A DNA stretch of 64,000 nt. It comes from Streptomyces marinisediminis (GTDB lineage: Bacteria; Actinomycetota; Actinomycetes; Streptomycetales; Streptomycetaceae). A program made the position numbers and the translations under genes. The stretch is from positions 1-64,000 of the forward strand of contig NZ_JAPKFL010000004.1 of assembly GCF_026262575.1 (NCBI RefSeq). The letters are read 5' to 3'. Below the pieces are notes generated by a model. The model saw only the letters and a program-made list of their open reading frames with translations. It was not told the origin of the DNA and made no database searches. Shown here in pieces: positions 9,756 to 18,222 of this stretch; positions within the stretch are counted from its first letter, which is position 1; each line of letters opens with the position of its first letter.

Positions 9756-11131
9756 CGCAGGGAGATCCTCGTGTCGGTGCGGTCCGTGGCGCGGGCCGCG
9801 AGCCAGTCCCGCTCGTGCGGGCGGTCGGGGAGGTCGAGGCCGACGGCGTCCAGGCGCGGGCAGACGTCCAGGAAGTCCAGCAGCCACAGCACGTGCAGCG
9901 CGGTGCCCGGCGGCGCGGGCCAGGGGCCGCCGCCCAGGGTGCGCAGCGGCCAGCGCAGCGAGGCGTCCCCGACGCGGTGCTGCGCGCCGGGCACGAGGCG
10001 TTCGCGCACGGCGCGCTTCCAGGGCTCGTCCTGCTCGCACAGGACGATCCGGGTGCCCACGGGCTCGGCCCAGCCGTCCGGGGCGGCCGGGGTGGTGACG
10101 TGGAGGTCGGTGCGGGCGCCGGGCCCGGCGCGGCCGGGGCGGAAGGCGTCGCAGCGGACGACGAGGTCGTAGCCGTCCCCCGCGAACTCCCCGGAGGAGC
10201 CCTCGGCCACGACGCACACGCTGCGGCCGGCCACCAGGGAGCGCAGGTCGCCGACGCCGACGGCGCGGGCCGCCCCGAGCGTGGGGTCGGGCACCGGGGC
10301 CTGGGCGCGCAGCCGGACGTGGTCGGCGTAGTGGGCGAACAGCGCGGCGCAGCCGGTGAGCGGGCCGCCGGTCTCCTCGCGGTGCCGGAGCAGGAAGCGG
10401 TCCATGAACTCGGTCAGGGCCGCGCCGGTCTCGGCGGCGTGGAGCGGGCGCTCGGCCATCGCGTGCAGGGCCGCCACCAGGCGGGGCGCGGCGCCGGCCC
10501 AGTCCCCGGCGGCGTCCCGGGCGAGCCCGTCCGCCCACAGCTCCGTCGCGCCGCCACCGGTGAACTCGGCCGCGCGCGGGTACCGTTCGCGCAGCTCGCG
10601 CAGGAGTTCGCCCCGGTGCGCGGCGCTCGCCCGCAGCCCGGCCGCGCGGGCGGACAGCTCCGGGACGGGCTCCGGCCGCAGCGCCAGGTAGCGTTCCCAG
10701 GCCGCGGCGGCGGTCACGTCCTCGCCGAGCGCGTCCAGCGCCCGGGCGCGCAGCCGCCAGCCGCCGCGCGAACCGCCGCGCTCGGTGAGCACGGTGTCGG
10801 CGATGGTGACCGCGAGCCGCAGGCCGTCCTCCTGCTCGCCCGCGAGCGCGGCCTCGCCCGCCGCGAGCAGGGCGTCCAGCAGCGCGGGACGCGCCGTCGA
10901 CCAGCCCGGGGGCAGGGCGGCCGCCTCCGGGTGCTCGCTCAGCAGGCGGCGCAGGGCGGCGGCGCGATCCCGGCGGTGCCGGTCGCCGCTGCCCGCCAGG
11001 GCGTCGGCGTGGGCCGCGCAGCGTGCCAGGCCCTCGGCGAGCGGCACGGTGGCGGCGGGCGCCCCGGGCGCCTCGCCGCCGCGTGCGGAACGGCGGCGGC
11101 GTGCCAGCCACCCGGTTCGGACCCTCTTCAT
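9752..11131 (-). CDS. TPR protein with C-terminal sialyltransferase-like (GT29-like) domain
   Basis: 459 residues. Residues 1-270 are alpha-helical TPR-like repeats. Residues about 295-459 hold a Rossmann-like domain beginning SVCVVAEGSSGEF and DGYDLVVRCDAFRPG, which resembles the sialylmotif L pattern (glycine-rich strand, then YD.VVR.N) of GT29-type bacterial sialyltransferases, with Cys-Asp in place of the usual Asn. A later YLG-like region is not obvious. ATG at 11129-11131 has GGGAG. It is followed by the pyruvyl transferase with a 4-base overlap. The sialyltransferase call rests on motif resemblance and on the polysialyltransferase next door; the helical repeats are seen clearly. Confidence 0.6.
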   Translation of the reverse strand: MKRVRTGWLARRRRSARGGEAPGAPAATVPLAEGLARCAAHADALAGSGDRHRRDRAAALRRLLSEHPEAAALPPGWSTARPALLDALLAAGEAALAGEQEDGLRLAVTIADTVLTERGGSRGGWRLRARALDALGEDVTAAAAWERYLALRPEPVPELSARAAGLRASAAHRGELLRELRERYPRAAEFTGGGATELWADGLARDAAGDWAGAAPRLVAALHAMAERPLHAAETGAALTEFMDRFLLRHREETGGPLTGCAALFAHYADHVRLRAQAPVPDPTLGAARAVGVGDLRSLVAGRSVCVVAEGSSGEFAGDGYDLVVRCDAFRPGRAGPGARTDLHVTTPAAPDGWAEPVGTRIVLCEQDEPWKRAVRERLVPGAQHRVGDASLRWPLRTLGGGPWPAPPGTALHVLWLLDFLDVCPRLDAVGLDLPDRPHERDWLAARATDRTDTRISLR

Positions 11132-11415
11132 GGTGCTCCCGGATCGATCCGCCGCCCTCGGGGCGGCCCAGCGAGCACCGTAGGGAGCCGAGGTGGCGCA
11201 CCGGTGAACGGGCCCCGTCCTGCGGCCGAACGGCGCCACCCCGGCACCGGCGCCGACCGGCACCCGTGCGCGCGCCGACCGGGGGCTCTCCCCCGCACAC
11301 ACGGCCCGGCCGCCAGGGCACCGGTCGACGCGACCCCGCCGTCCCCAGGGCCGGGCGCCGCACCCCGGCAGCGGGACACCCCCGGACGCCGGGGCCGGGC
11401 GGCCGGGCGCCGGCG

Positions 11416-12801
11416 TCAGCGCTTCTTCGTACGCTCCGTGCGCGCCCGGTGGGTGGCGCGCTTGACCCGCCGGGCCACGTGCAGCGCGGTGCGGCCGCCG
11501 GGGAAGCGCTCCGTGGCGGGTACCAGGCTGCCGGGCAGCTCCAGGCTGGTGAGGCGGCGGCGCTTGAAGTAGTGCTGGGTCTGGGGCCCCCAGTGCTCGG
11601 CGAGCCAGGCGTGCGCCTCGCCGCGCAGGTGCGGGTAGAGCCGCGGCTGCATGCAGTAGCCCACCGCGCGCACCAGCGCCTCGGCCTCCGCGACGCTCAT
11701 CTCCGGCCCGGCGCCCCGCTCCTCCAGGTCGGGCACGGTGGCGTCGACCAGGGTGAGCGGCACCCGGTTGCTGTTCTGGTACGGCACGATGCGGTCCAGC
11801 AGCTCCCGGGTGCCGACGCGGGCGACGGGCACGTCGTAGAAGGCGGACGCGGTCAGCAGCGCGGTGGAGAAGCAGCCGACGACGAGCCGGGGGCGGTAGC
11901 GGTCGAAGAGGCACTCGGCCAGCAGCGCGGTCGTCGGCGTCAGCAGCCGCACCCCGCAGTCGGCGGCGGCCTTCTCCAGCGCGCGCGAGTAGCGGGCGGG
12001 GGCGGTGGGGTGGGCCTTGAACAGCACCGTCTGGTGGCCGGCCGCCGCCGCCGCGCGCACCATGCGCGCGTGCAGCTCCTCCTCCTCCTCGGCGGTGAGG
12101 ATGCCCAGGGCGGCGAGGTACTGGCCCAGGATGACGGCGCCGGGCGCGTGCGCGCGGTCGGCGGGCAGGCCGGGGTCGGCGTCGGCGGCGTCGGTCAGCT
12201 CGTCCAGCACCGCGCGGAAGGCGTGCGTGGGCACCGTCTCGGCCGGGACGTCGTACTCGGACAGCAGCAGGGGGCGCAGGCCGGGGACGAGGTCGAGGTG
12301 CAGCAGGCGCTGGATGCGCGGTGCGGTGGCGGCGGGCAGCCGCTCGCGGGTGGGCCCGTAGCTCATCAGGCCGTCGGCGTACACGTGGACGTCGGCGTCG
12401 GCGAAGATCCCGGCCAGCGCGGCGGCGGGGTTGACGTGGACGGACTCCACCACCAGGTCCATCGGCCCGTCGGCCAGGCCCCAGGCGTCGCGCAGCATGC
12501 GCTGCCACAGCGGGCGGTCCTGCTCGCGCGGCGTCCAGTGGCTGGGGTGCAGCGGGCGGATGGTCTCGTTCCAGTCCACGACGCGGTCGAAGCGGGCCGC
12601 GACGGCGTCCCAGCCGGACATCTCGGACAGGTGGGTGGCCGTCTCCGGGACGGTGGCGTTGAGCGAGACCACCAGGATGCGGCGCGCCGCGGCGGCCGGG
12701 CCGAACTGGCCGGCGTCCAGGGCGGCGGCCAGGGTCGCCGCGCCGTAGAGGGTGGAGACCTCGAAGATCTGCGGGCGCCGGGCGTGGGAGGTCACGGGCA
12801 T
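11416..12801 (-). CDS. Alpha-2,8-polysialyltransferase family glycosyltransferase
   Basis: 461 residues of the PF07388-like polysialyltransferase family. The three short motifs of bacterial sialyltransferases are visible: YADGLMSYG (141-149, the D/E-D/E-G motif with Ala-Asp-Gly), KAHPTAP (262-268, HP motif) and GCFSTAL (309-315, S-S/T motif). The C-terminal 60 residues are strongly basic, suggesting membrane association. The start follows the GT2 stop by 2 bp, so the genes are coupled. It would elongate a nonulosonic-acid-like or other acidic surface polymer. No nonulosonic acid synthase or CMP-transferase gene lies in the window, so the donor must be made elsewhere or differ. Confidence 0.8.
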   Translation of the reverse strand: MPVTSHARRPQIFEVSTLYGAATLAAALDAGQFGPAAAARRILVVSLNATVPETATHLSEMSGWDAVAARFDRVVDWNETIRPLHPSHWTPREQDRPLWQRMLRDAWGLADGPMDLVVESVHVNPAAALAGIFADADVHVYADGLMSYGPTRERLPAATAPRIQRLLHLDLVPGLRPLLLSEYDVPAETVPTHAFRAVLDELTDAADADPGLPADRAHAPGAVILGQYLAALGILTAEEEEELHARMVRAAAAAGHQTVLFKAHPTAPARYSRALEKAAADCGVRLLTPTTALLAECLFDRYRPRLVVGCFSTALLTASAFYDVPVARVGTRELLDRIVPYQNSNRVPLTLVDATVPDLEERGAGPEMSVAEAEALVRAVGYCMQPRLYPHLRGEAHAWLAEHWGPQTQHYFKRRRLTSLELPGSLVPATERFPGGRTALHVARRVKRATHRARTERTKKR

Positions 12802-12803
12802 GG

Positions 12804-13781
12804 TCAGGCCGCCTTTCCGCTCTTCGTGCCGCCGCGTCCCAGCAGCCGCCTCAGGACCTTCGCGCGGGGTGCGTCGAGCACCCGGAGCACCTCGTCGAGC
12901 ACGTCCGGCGGCATGCGGCGCAGGGCCGCGGCCGACTCGCGGCGCAGCGCCTTGGCGGTGGCGGGCTCGTAGCGCGCGGCACCGGCGGCGTGGAAGGCGA
13001 TCATGGCGCAGTAGGTGCGCACGATCTTGGGCAGGAAGCGCTCGGCCTCGGCGTCGGCGGCGACGGCGCGCAGGATGTGGTCGTGGGCCGGGATGAAGTC
13101 GAGCTGCCGTTCGTCGCCGATCTGGGTGAGGGAGGTCGTCACGCCGCGCCGGTAGTGCACGCCGTACAGGCCGACGGTGGCGAACGTGCGGGCACGCAGG
13201 TGGAGTTGCCAGGTGAACACCCGGTCCTCCGCGGTGCGCAGGTGGGGGACGAAGCGCAGCCCGTCGTCGAAGAGGGCGCGGCGGTAGATCCCGGCCCAGA
13301 CGAAGGGGTAGTCCACCATCGTCTTCATCGCCGCCGGGGCGATCGCGGTGCGCGGTGAGAGGGCCACGCCGCGGCGCGGGGCGGGGGCGCGCTGCACCAC
13401 GCGGGCCCGGTCCGTGACCTGGACGTGATCGGTGCGCACGAAGTCGGCGTCCAGCCGGCGGGCGGCGGCGAGCAGCGCGTCGAGGTAGCCGGGGGCGTAC
13501 CAGTCGTCGCCGTCCAGGAACGTGAGCCAGTCGCCGCGGGCGGCCTCGATGCCGGAGTTGCGGGCCTGGGAGATGCCCTGGTTCGTCTCGTGGCGGAGCA
13601 CTCTGGCTCCGGGGACGCCGGGCGCGGCACGCTCCAGCAGGTCCGCGGTGGCGTCCGTGGAGCAGTCGTCCACCAGGAGGAACTCCGTGTCCGGACCCGC
13701 GTTGCGGGCGAGGCTGCGGAGGGTGTCCGGGACGAACTCCTGGACGTTGTGGCAAGGCACGATGACAGAGAGCTTGGGCAC
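12804..13781 (-). CDS. Family 2 glycosyltransferase
   Basis: 325 residues. The GT-A fold is shown by LSVIVPCHNVQEFVPDTL at the N-terminus, VDDCSTDAT (38-45), NQGISQARNSGIEAARGDWLTFLDGDD with the metal-binding DGDD (90-93), and ED at about 189-190 (LRTAEDRVFTWQ), a plausible catalytic base. The C-terminal region is helical and basic and resembles the teichoic-acid-type GT2 extension. It is the first gene of the cluster; its promoter lies in the 178 bp upstream (TACGCT near 13850, minus). It probably starts or extends the glycan modified by the next genes. Confidence 0.9.
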   Translation of the reverse strand: MPKLSVIVPCHNVQEFVPDTLRSLARNAGPDTEFLLVDDCSTDATADLLERAAPGVPGARVLRHETNQGISQARNSGIEAARGDWLTFLDGDDWYAPGYLDALLAAARRLDADFVRTDHVQVTDRARVVQRAPAPRRGVALSPRTAIAPAAMKTMVDYPFVWAGIYRRALFDDGLRFVPHLRTAEDRVFTWQLHLRARTFATVGLYGVHYRRGVTTSLTQIGDERQLDFIPAHDHILRAVAADAEAERFLPKIVRTYCAMIAFHAAGAARYEPATAKALRRESAAALRRMPPDVLDEVLRVLDAPRAKVLRRLLGRGGTKSGKAA

Positions 13782-13959
13782 GTGGTTTCCAGACGCTGCG
13801 GGCAGGTCAGGAGACCGGTCCAGGCCACGGCCTCCGTCCCGGAGCGTAGGGCGGGCCGCTGGTCGCGGGATGCCGCGCAGGCAACGCCCGGGTGAACGTC
13901 ACGCGTCGTGTGACTGAAGCCGATATCACGCCGGGGCGCGCGGCCGGGCCCGGCCCGCC

Positions 13960-15246
13960 TCAGCCGTGCCCGGTGAGGCGGTGGCGGCAGAACGCCTCGT
14001 CCTGGAGGAGCTGGGTGACCACCGGGTCGTGCGGCCCGAGTTCGGCGGCGTACTCGCGGACCAGGCGCGTCACCTCCGGCAGGGCTCGGGCGTACTCCCC
14101 CGCCTCCAGCAACGTCGCGGCGTACTGCTTGCGCAGCGTGCGCACGACGGGCGAGCCCTCGCCGTGCTCGGCGGCCGCGGCGGGCAGCGCGTGGCCGAGC
14201 ACCTCGGCGACCCGCGCGTACCGCCCGGCCGCCAGCAGGCGCCGGACCTCCTCCAGGGTGGCGGCCAGGCCGGTGGCCGGGGGCGGGCCGAAGCCGGGCG
14301 GCGCGGGCGCGGGGCGCGGCGGCCAGGGGGCCATGGGCTCCAGGAACGGCCGGGTCGGGTCCAGGGGCAGCGCGGGGCCGCGGGGCCCGCCGGCCCGGGG
14401 CAGCAGCGGGGCCAGCTCGTCGTAGACCTCGTGCGCGTCGGCGGGGCGCGCGGCGGGGTCCCGGTGCAGGAGCCGGTGCACGAGGTGGGCCAGGCGCTCG
14501 GGGACCTCCGGGCGCAGCTCGCGCACCGGCGGGGGCTCCTCGTGCAGCTTCTTGTAGAGCAGGCCGGAGGCCTCGGGCGCCTCGAAGGGCGCCTGGCCGG
14601 TGAGGAGTTCGTAGAGCATGCCGCCGAGCGCGTACAGGTCGGCGGCCGGGCCGACGGCGGCGCTGCCGGTCGCCTGCTCGGGGGCCATGTAGACCGGCGT
14701 GCCGATGAGCGCGCCGGTGCGGGTCAGGCGGGTGGCCTCGCCCGCGGTGCCGACGGCGGCGATGCCCAGGTCGAGGATGACGGCGCGGCCCTCGGGGCGC
14801 ACGATGACGTTGCCGGGTTTGAGGTCCCGGTGCACGATGCCGACGGCGTGCACCGCGACCAGCGCGGAGCACAGTTGGGCGGCGACCGCGACCGCCCAGG
14901 GGACGGGGTAGGGGTCGTGCTCGGCGAGGTGGTCGGCCAGGTCGCTGCCGTCCAGGCGCTGCATGACGAGGAACAGCTCGTCGCCCTCCCGGCCCGCGTC
15001 GAAGACGGTGACCAGGTTGGGGTGGTCGAGCTGCGCCGTCACCCGGCACTCGCGCTCGAACCGCTCGCGCAGCTCCTCCGGCCCGGCGCTGCCCGACAGG
15101 GAGGCCAGGTGACCGGAGTGCATGAGCTTCACGGCCACCGAGCGGCCGCCCAGGCCCCGGTCGTGGCCGCCCCAGACCTGGCCCATCGCCCCTTTGCCCA
15201 GGGGCTCGGTCAGTTCGTAGCGGTCCGCTATGACGCGCCCGGTCAC
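13960..15246 (-). CDS. Soluble Ser/Thr protein kinase with C-terminal helical repeats
   Basis: 428 residues. The kinase domain (about 9-275) is complete: GKGAMGQVWGGHD, invariant K40 in VAVKLM, HRDLKPGN (D141), DLG (159-161) in place of DFG, activation loop GTPVYMAPEQ. After a Pro-rich hinge come TPR-like helices (about 335-428). There is no membrane helix or PASTA domain, unlike PknB. The GTG start overlaps the stop of the membrane-protein gene as GTGA (15243-15246), so the kinase probably works with that protein at the membrane. Confidence 0.92.
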   Translation of the reverse strand: MTGRVIADRYELTEPLGKGAMGQVWGGHDRGLGGRSVAVKLMHSGHLASLSGSAGPEELRERFERECRVTAQLDHPNLVTVFDAGREGDELFLVMQRLDGSDLADHLAEHDPYPVPWAVAVAAQLCSALVAVHAVGIVHRDLKPGNVIVRPEGRAVILDLGIAAVGTAGEATRLTRTGALIGTPVYMAPEQATGSAAVGPAADLYALGGMLYELLTGQAPFEAPEASGLLYKKLHEEPPPVRELRPEVPERLAHLVHRLLHRDPAARPADAHEVYDELAPLLPRAGGPRGPALPLDPTRPFLEPMAPWPPRPAPAPPGFGPPPATGLAATLEEVRRLLAAGRYARVAEVLGHALPAAAAEHGEGSPVVRTLRKQYAATLLEAGEYARALPEVTRLVREYAAELGPHDPVVTQLLQDEAFCRHRLTGHG

Positions 15247-16049
15247 CGGCCGCCGTCCCGCTTGCGCAGGAGCTCGTCCAGCTCGTCCAGCTCGGAGGCG
15301 ACCTGCCGCATGCGGCCGTGCCGCCCCGACGGCGCCGCGCCCGGGTGCGGGGCGGCACCGGGGTGCGCGCCGCCGGGCGGGGGCGGCGCCGGGTTTCCGG
15401 GGCGCGGGACGGCGCCGGGGTACGGGGCCGGACCCGGGCCGGCGGCGGGCCCGGGCGCGGGGTGGGGCGCGTGAGCCGGGTGGGGCGCGGGGTGGGCGTA
15501 GAGCGTCGGCTCGTGGTGGGCGGGCGGGGCCGGACGGAGCGGCGGGGCGGTGTGCGGGCCGGGCGGAACGGGTCGCGGATAGCCGTAGCCGGTGGGCTCG
15601 GGGGCGGCGGCCGGGGGCGGGTACCCGTAGCCGTAGGACGCCGGCGAAACCGGGTGAGCGGGGTGAGCGAGGTGGCCGGGGTGGGCGGGATGGCCGGGGC
15701 GCGCGAAGCGGTCCGCCAGGATGGCGTGCGTCGTGGCGACGACGATCAGGCCGAGCAGGAAGAACCCGAGGAGGTCGCTGATGGTCGACTCCCCGGAGGG
15801 GTCCTCGGGCGTGCGGGCCAGGCCCACGATCTCCACGACGCTGCCGAGGGCGAACAGCGCGAACACCGCCCAGTCCAGCGGGCGTCGGCGAAGGACGGCG
15901 AAGCGCAGCGAGGGCACCCAGGCGAGCAGGCCGAGCGACCACACCGGGAACGACGCGAACAGCAGCCGGACCGTCATCGCCTTCGCGCCGGGACCCGCGC
16001 GGTAGGGCGGTGGCGGCGGTGGCGTCGGATGTGCGCCCGCCCCGTACAT
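15243..16049 (-). CDS. Multi-pass membrane protein with long Pro/His/Ala-rich tail
   Basis: 268 residues. Three hydrophobic segments lie at about 25-40, 55-75 and 88-110. From about 115 on the protein is low complexity (AHPAHPGH, GYGYPPP), ending in a charged helix with ELDELDELLRKR. I chose the ATG at 16047-16049, which has GGGAG seven bases upstream; the TTG two codons earlier is possible. The coupled kinase gene suggests it is a sensor, anchor or substrate for that kinase. Function otherwise unknown. Confidence 0.75.
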   Translation of the reverse strand: MYGAGAHPTPPPPPPYRAGPGAKAMTVRLLFASFPVWSLGLLAWVPSLRFAVLRRRPLDWAVFALFALGSVVEIVGLARTPEDPSGESTISDLLGFFLLGLIVVATTHAILADRFARPGHPAHPGHLAHPAHPVSPASYGYGYPPPAAAPEPTGYGYPRPVPPGPHTAPPLRPAPPAHHEPTLYAHPAPHPAHAPHPAPGPAAGPGPAPYPGAVPRPGNPAPPPPGGAHPGAAPHPGAAPSGRHGRMRQVASELDELDELLRKRDGGR

Positions 16050-16154
16050 CTGCAAGCTCCCGTCCCTCGCCTGGCGTCATCGTAGGAGGCGAGGGTATCC
16101 GCGGGGCGGGCGGACCGGGGGCCGGGTCCGGGAATCGGCCGGGCGGCGCGGCCG

Positions 16155-18002
16155 TCAGCGCGGGTCGAGGCTGCCGTCGGTCAGGCCGTCGTAGAGCCCT
16201 TGCACCAGGCGTTCGCCCAGCTCACCGGCGAGCCGCAGCGCGGCCTCGAACTCCGCCAGGCGCCGGAAGTGCGCGCCGTAGCGGCGCTGCCCGGCCAGGT
16301 CGAGGCGGGGCAGGCGCAGGCGGCGCACGTCGAGCCGGGAGGCGCTGGACGCGTAGCTGCTGGCCTGCCGGGTGTTGGCGGTCGAGCGCAGGAACCCGGC
16401 GAGGAACCACGGGTCCAGCGCGGCCGGTTCGGGGCGGAGCAGGTACAGCGGCTTGGCCAGCGTCTCCCCCGCTCCGGCGGCGTCCACGACGTAGGCGGCG
16501 CCCCGGCCCTGCACGGGGATGACGACGTCGCCCTCGCGGGTCACGGCCGGTTCGCCCTCGGCGCCGCCGGCCCGGACCTGGAGGGCGCCCGCGCGCGCCA
16601 GTTCGCCGACGGTGGTCACCGTCCAGCGCGGCGTGTGGTCGTCCTCGGCCGGGGCGGGGGCCGGGGTGAGGTCGAGGCTGCGGCGCAGGGTGCGGGTGAG
16701 GTCGGCGCGGGTCCCGGCCAGCTCCGCGACGCCCCCGGCGCCGGGCGCGGGGGGCAGGTGGCGGGCGGGGGCGAGGTCGACGTCGTCGTCCAGCAGGTCG
16801 ATGACGGGCCGGGTGCCGCACAGGCCGGGTTCCTCGGGCACCGCGGCGCCGCCGGCGAACGCGTGCCAGGCGGTGAGCACGGTGGCGCGCAGCGCGTCCC
16901 AGGGCAGCGGCTCGCGCCCGTCGGCCTGGTACCGGGTGCTGGTGTCCAGCAGGAGCAGCCGGGGGTCCGGGGCGGCGGCGCCGTCCGGCTTGCGCAGCAC
17001 CCACAGGTGCAGCGGCAGGCTGTGCGGCGGGGCCGCCCCGGCGGGCAGCGCGACGACGGCGCGCAGCGCGCCCCGGCGCAGCAGCGCGGCGCGGACGCGG
17101 CGGCCGGTGCGGCGCGAGGCGGCGGCCGGCGGCATCAGCAGCACGGCGACGCCGCCGGGCCGCAGCCGGGCCAGGGCGTGCTGCACCCAGGCCAGTTCGG
17201 ACTCGGTGCGGGCGGGCAGGCCGTACTCCCAGCGGGCGTCGTAGGCCAGTTCGTCGTGGCCCCAGTGGCGCTCGTTGAACGGCGGGTGGCACAGCACGGC
17301 GTCGGCGGCCGGCTGCCCGGTGGGCGGGGTGCGCAGCGCGTCCTCGGTGCGCACGTGCACGGCGGCGGGCCGGGGGGTGCCGCACAGGGTCAGGCGCAGC
17401 GCGGTCAGCCGGGCGAGCACGGCGTCGGTCTCCTGGCCGTGCAGACCGGGGCCGCGCCGGGTGGTGGCGGCGCGCTGGACGGCGGCGAGGAGTTCCCCGG
17501 AGCCGCAGGCCGGGTCCAGGACGGTGTCGGGGCGGCCGGTGGCGGCGGCGAGCGCGGCCATCAGGTCGGCGGCCGGGGCCGGGGTGAGGGTGTGGGCGCG
17601 CGGGTTGGCGTCGAAGTAGCGGCCCAGCAGGAAGGCGAACGCCGCCCCCGGGCCGCCCAGCTCGCCCGCCAGGTGGTCCAGCGGGGTGGGCTCCGCGGGG
17701 TCGGGCCCGGCCAGCAGGGCTTCCCCGGCGCGGACCAGGGCGGCGGCCGGGCCGTCGGGGTCGGTCTCGATCCGCTGCCACACCCGCTCGCGCAGGGGCA
17801 CCTCGGCGAGCTTGCCGTGCGCGCGCAGCCACTCCTCGACTTCGCGCAGGGCGAAGGCGGGGCTGGCCTCGGTGCCGCCGACGGGCTGCGGGAAGTGCGC
17901 GTAGCGGCGGCGCCAGTTGCTGACGGCGGCCCGGCCGACGCCGGCGAGCCGGGCGATCCCGGCCGCCGTCACCTCCGGTACTTCGGGCGTGCTCTGCGAC
18001 AC
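16155..18002 (-). CDS. Orphan N-6 DNA methylase with N-terminal HTH and specificity-like C-terminus
   Basis: 615 residues. Residues about 12-62 form a DNA-binding helix-turn-helix (VTAAGIARLAGVGRAAVSNWRRRY). Residues about 130-390 are a gamma-type adenine methylase fold like HsdM: SAM motif DPACGSGELL (163-172), motif IV CHPPFNERHW (238-247). Motif IV reads HPPF where active enzymes have N/DPPY/F, so catalysis may be altered. Residues about 450-600 resemble the target-recognition domain of type I HsdS (VTTVGELARAGALQV). No HsdR or other nuclease is nearby. The GTG start at 18000-18002 has AGGAAGG. It may act as a transcription regulator or an epigenetic mark rather than in restriction. Confidence 0.83.
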   Translation of the reverse strand: MSQSTPEVPEVTAAGIARLAGVGRAAVSNWRRRYAHFPQPVGGTEASPAFALREVEEWLRAHGKLAEVPLRERVWQRIETDPDGPAAALVRAGEALLAGPDPAEPTPLDHLAGELGGPGAAFAFLLGRYFDANPRAHTLTPAPAADLMAALAAATGRPDTVLDPACGSGELLAAVQRAATTRRGPGLHGQETDAVLARLTALRLTLCGTPRPAAVHVRTEDALRTPPTGQPAADAVLCHPPFNERHWGHDELAYDARWEYGLPARTESELAWVQHALARLRPGGVAVLLMPPAAASRRTGRRVRAALLRRGALRAVVALPAGAAPPHSLPLHLWVLRKPDGAAAPDPRLLLLDTSTRYQADGREPLPWDALRATVLTAWHAFAGGAAVPEEPGLCGTRPVIDLLDDDVDLAPARHLPPAPGAGGVAELAGTRADLTRTLRRSLDLTPAPAPAEDDHTPRWTVTTVGELARAGALQVRAGGAEGEPAVTREGDVVIPVQGRGAAYVVDAAGAGETLAKPLYLLRPEPAALDPWFLAGFLRSTANTRQASSYASSASRLDVRRLRLPRLDLAGQRRYGAHFRRLAEFEAALRLAGELGERLVQGLYDGLTDGSLDPR

Positions 18003-18069
18003 GTCAGGGCCTTCCTGCAAGTCGTCGTGGCGGTGTGTCGAGCATACCCGCGCTTTTGTCGTGTGTACC

Positions 18070-18152
18070 GGTTCACTTGGTGAACCGTCTGGCTTGCGTG
18101 AACCGTGTTGACTCGATTCACAAACTCTGCTGTGATTGACCCATCGGTTCAC
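18070..18152. promoter_or_regulatory. Cluster of GTGAACC/GGTTCAC half-sites in the methylase-lipoprotein divergent region
   Basis: A perfect inverted repeat GGTTCAC (18070-18076) TTG GTGAACC (18080-18086) is followed by another GTGAACC (18098-18104) and a GGTTCAC (18146-18152). Four copies of one 7-mer within 83 bp form a convincing operator set between divergent genes. The HTH of the methylase is the obvious candidate ligand, by position. Confidence 0.65.
18108..18136 (+). promoter_or_regulatory. Probable promoter of the lipoprotein gene
   Basis: TTGACT (18108-18113) and TGTGAT (18131-18136) are 17 bases apart. The GTGAACC half-sites flank both sides, so binding there would block or tune this promoter. 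Confidence 0.55.
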
Positions 18153-18222
18153 CGCGAGCCGCGTTGACGTCCCTCTCCGGCACGTCATGCCTTCCGTCAC
18201 AGCTCCAACGAGGGGTCCTGCC

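Noticed and set aside
8535..12972. Long plus-strand frames across the glycan cluster
   Set aside because: Antisense to four genes with clear motifs and correct third-position GC.
13890..13935. GTCAC-N7-GTGAC sequence ahead of the GT2 gene as a Crp site
   Set aside because: The half-site orientation is the reverse of the TGTGA-N6-TCACA type and the centre is imperfect, so I could not support it.
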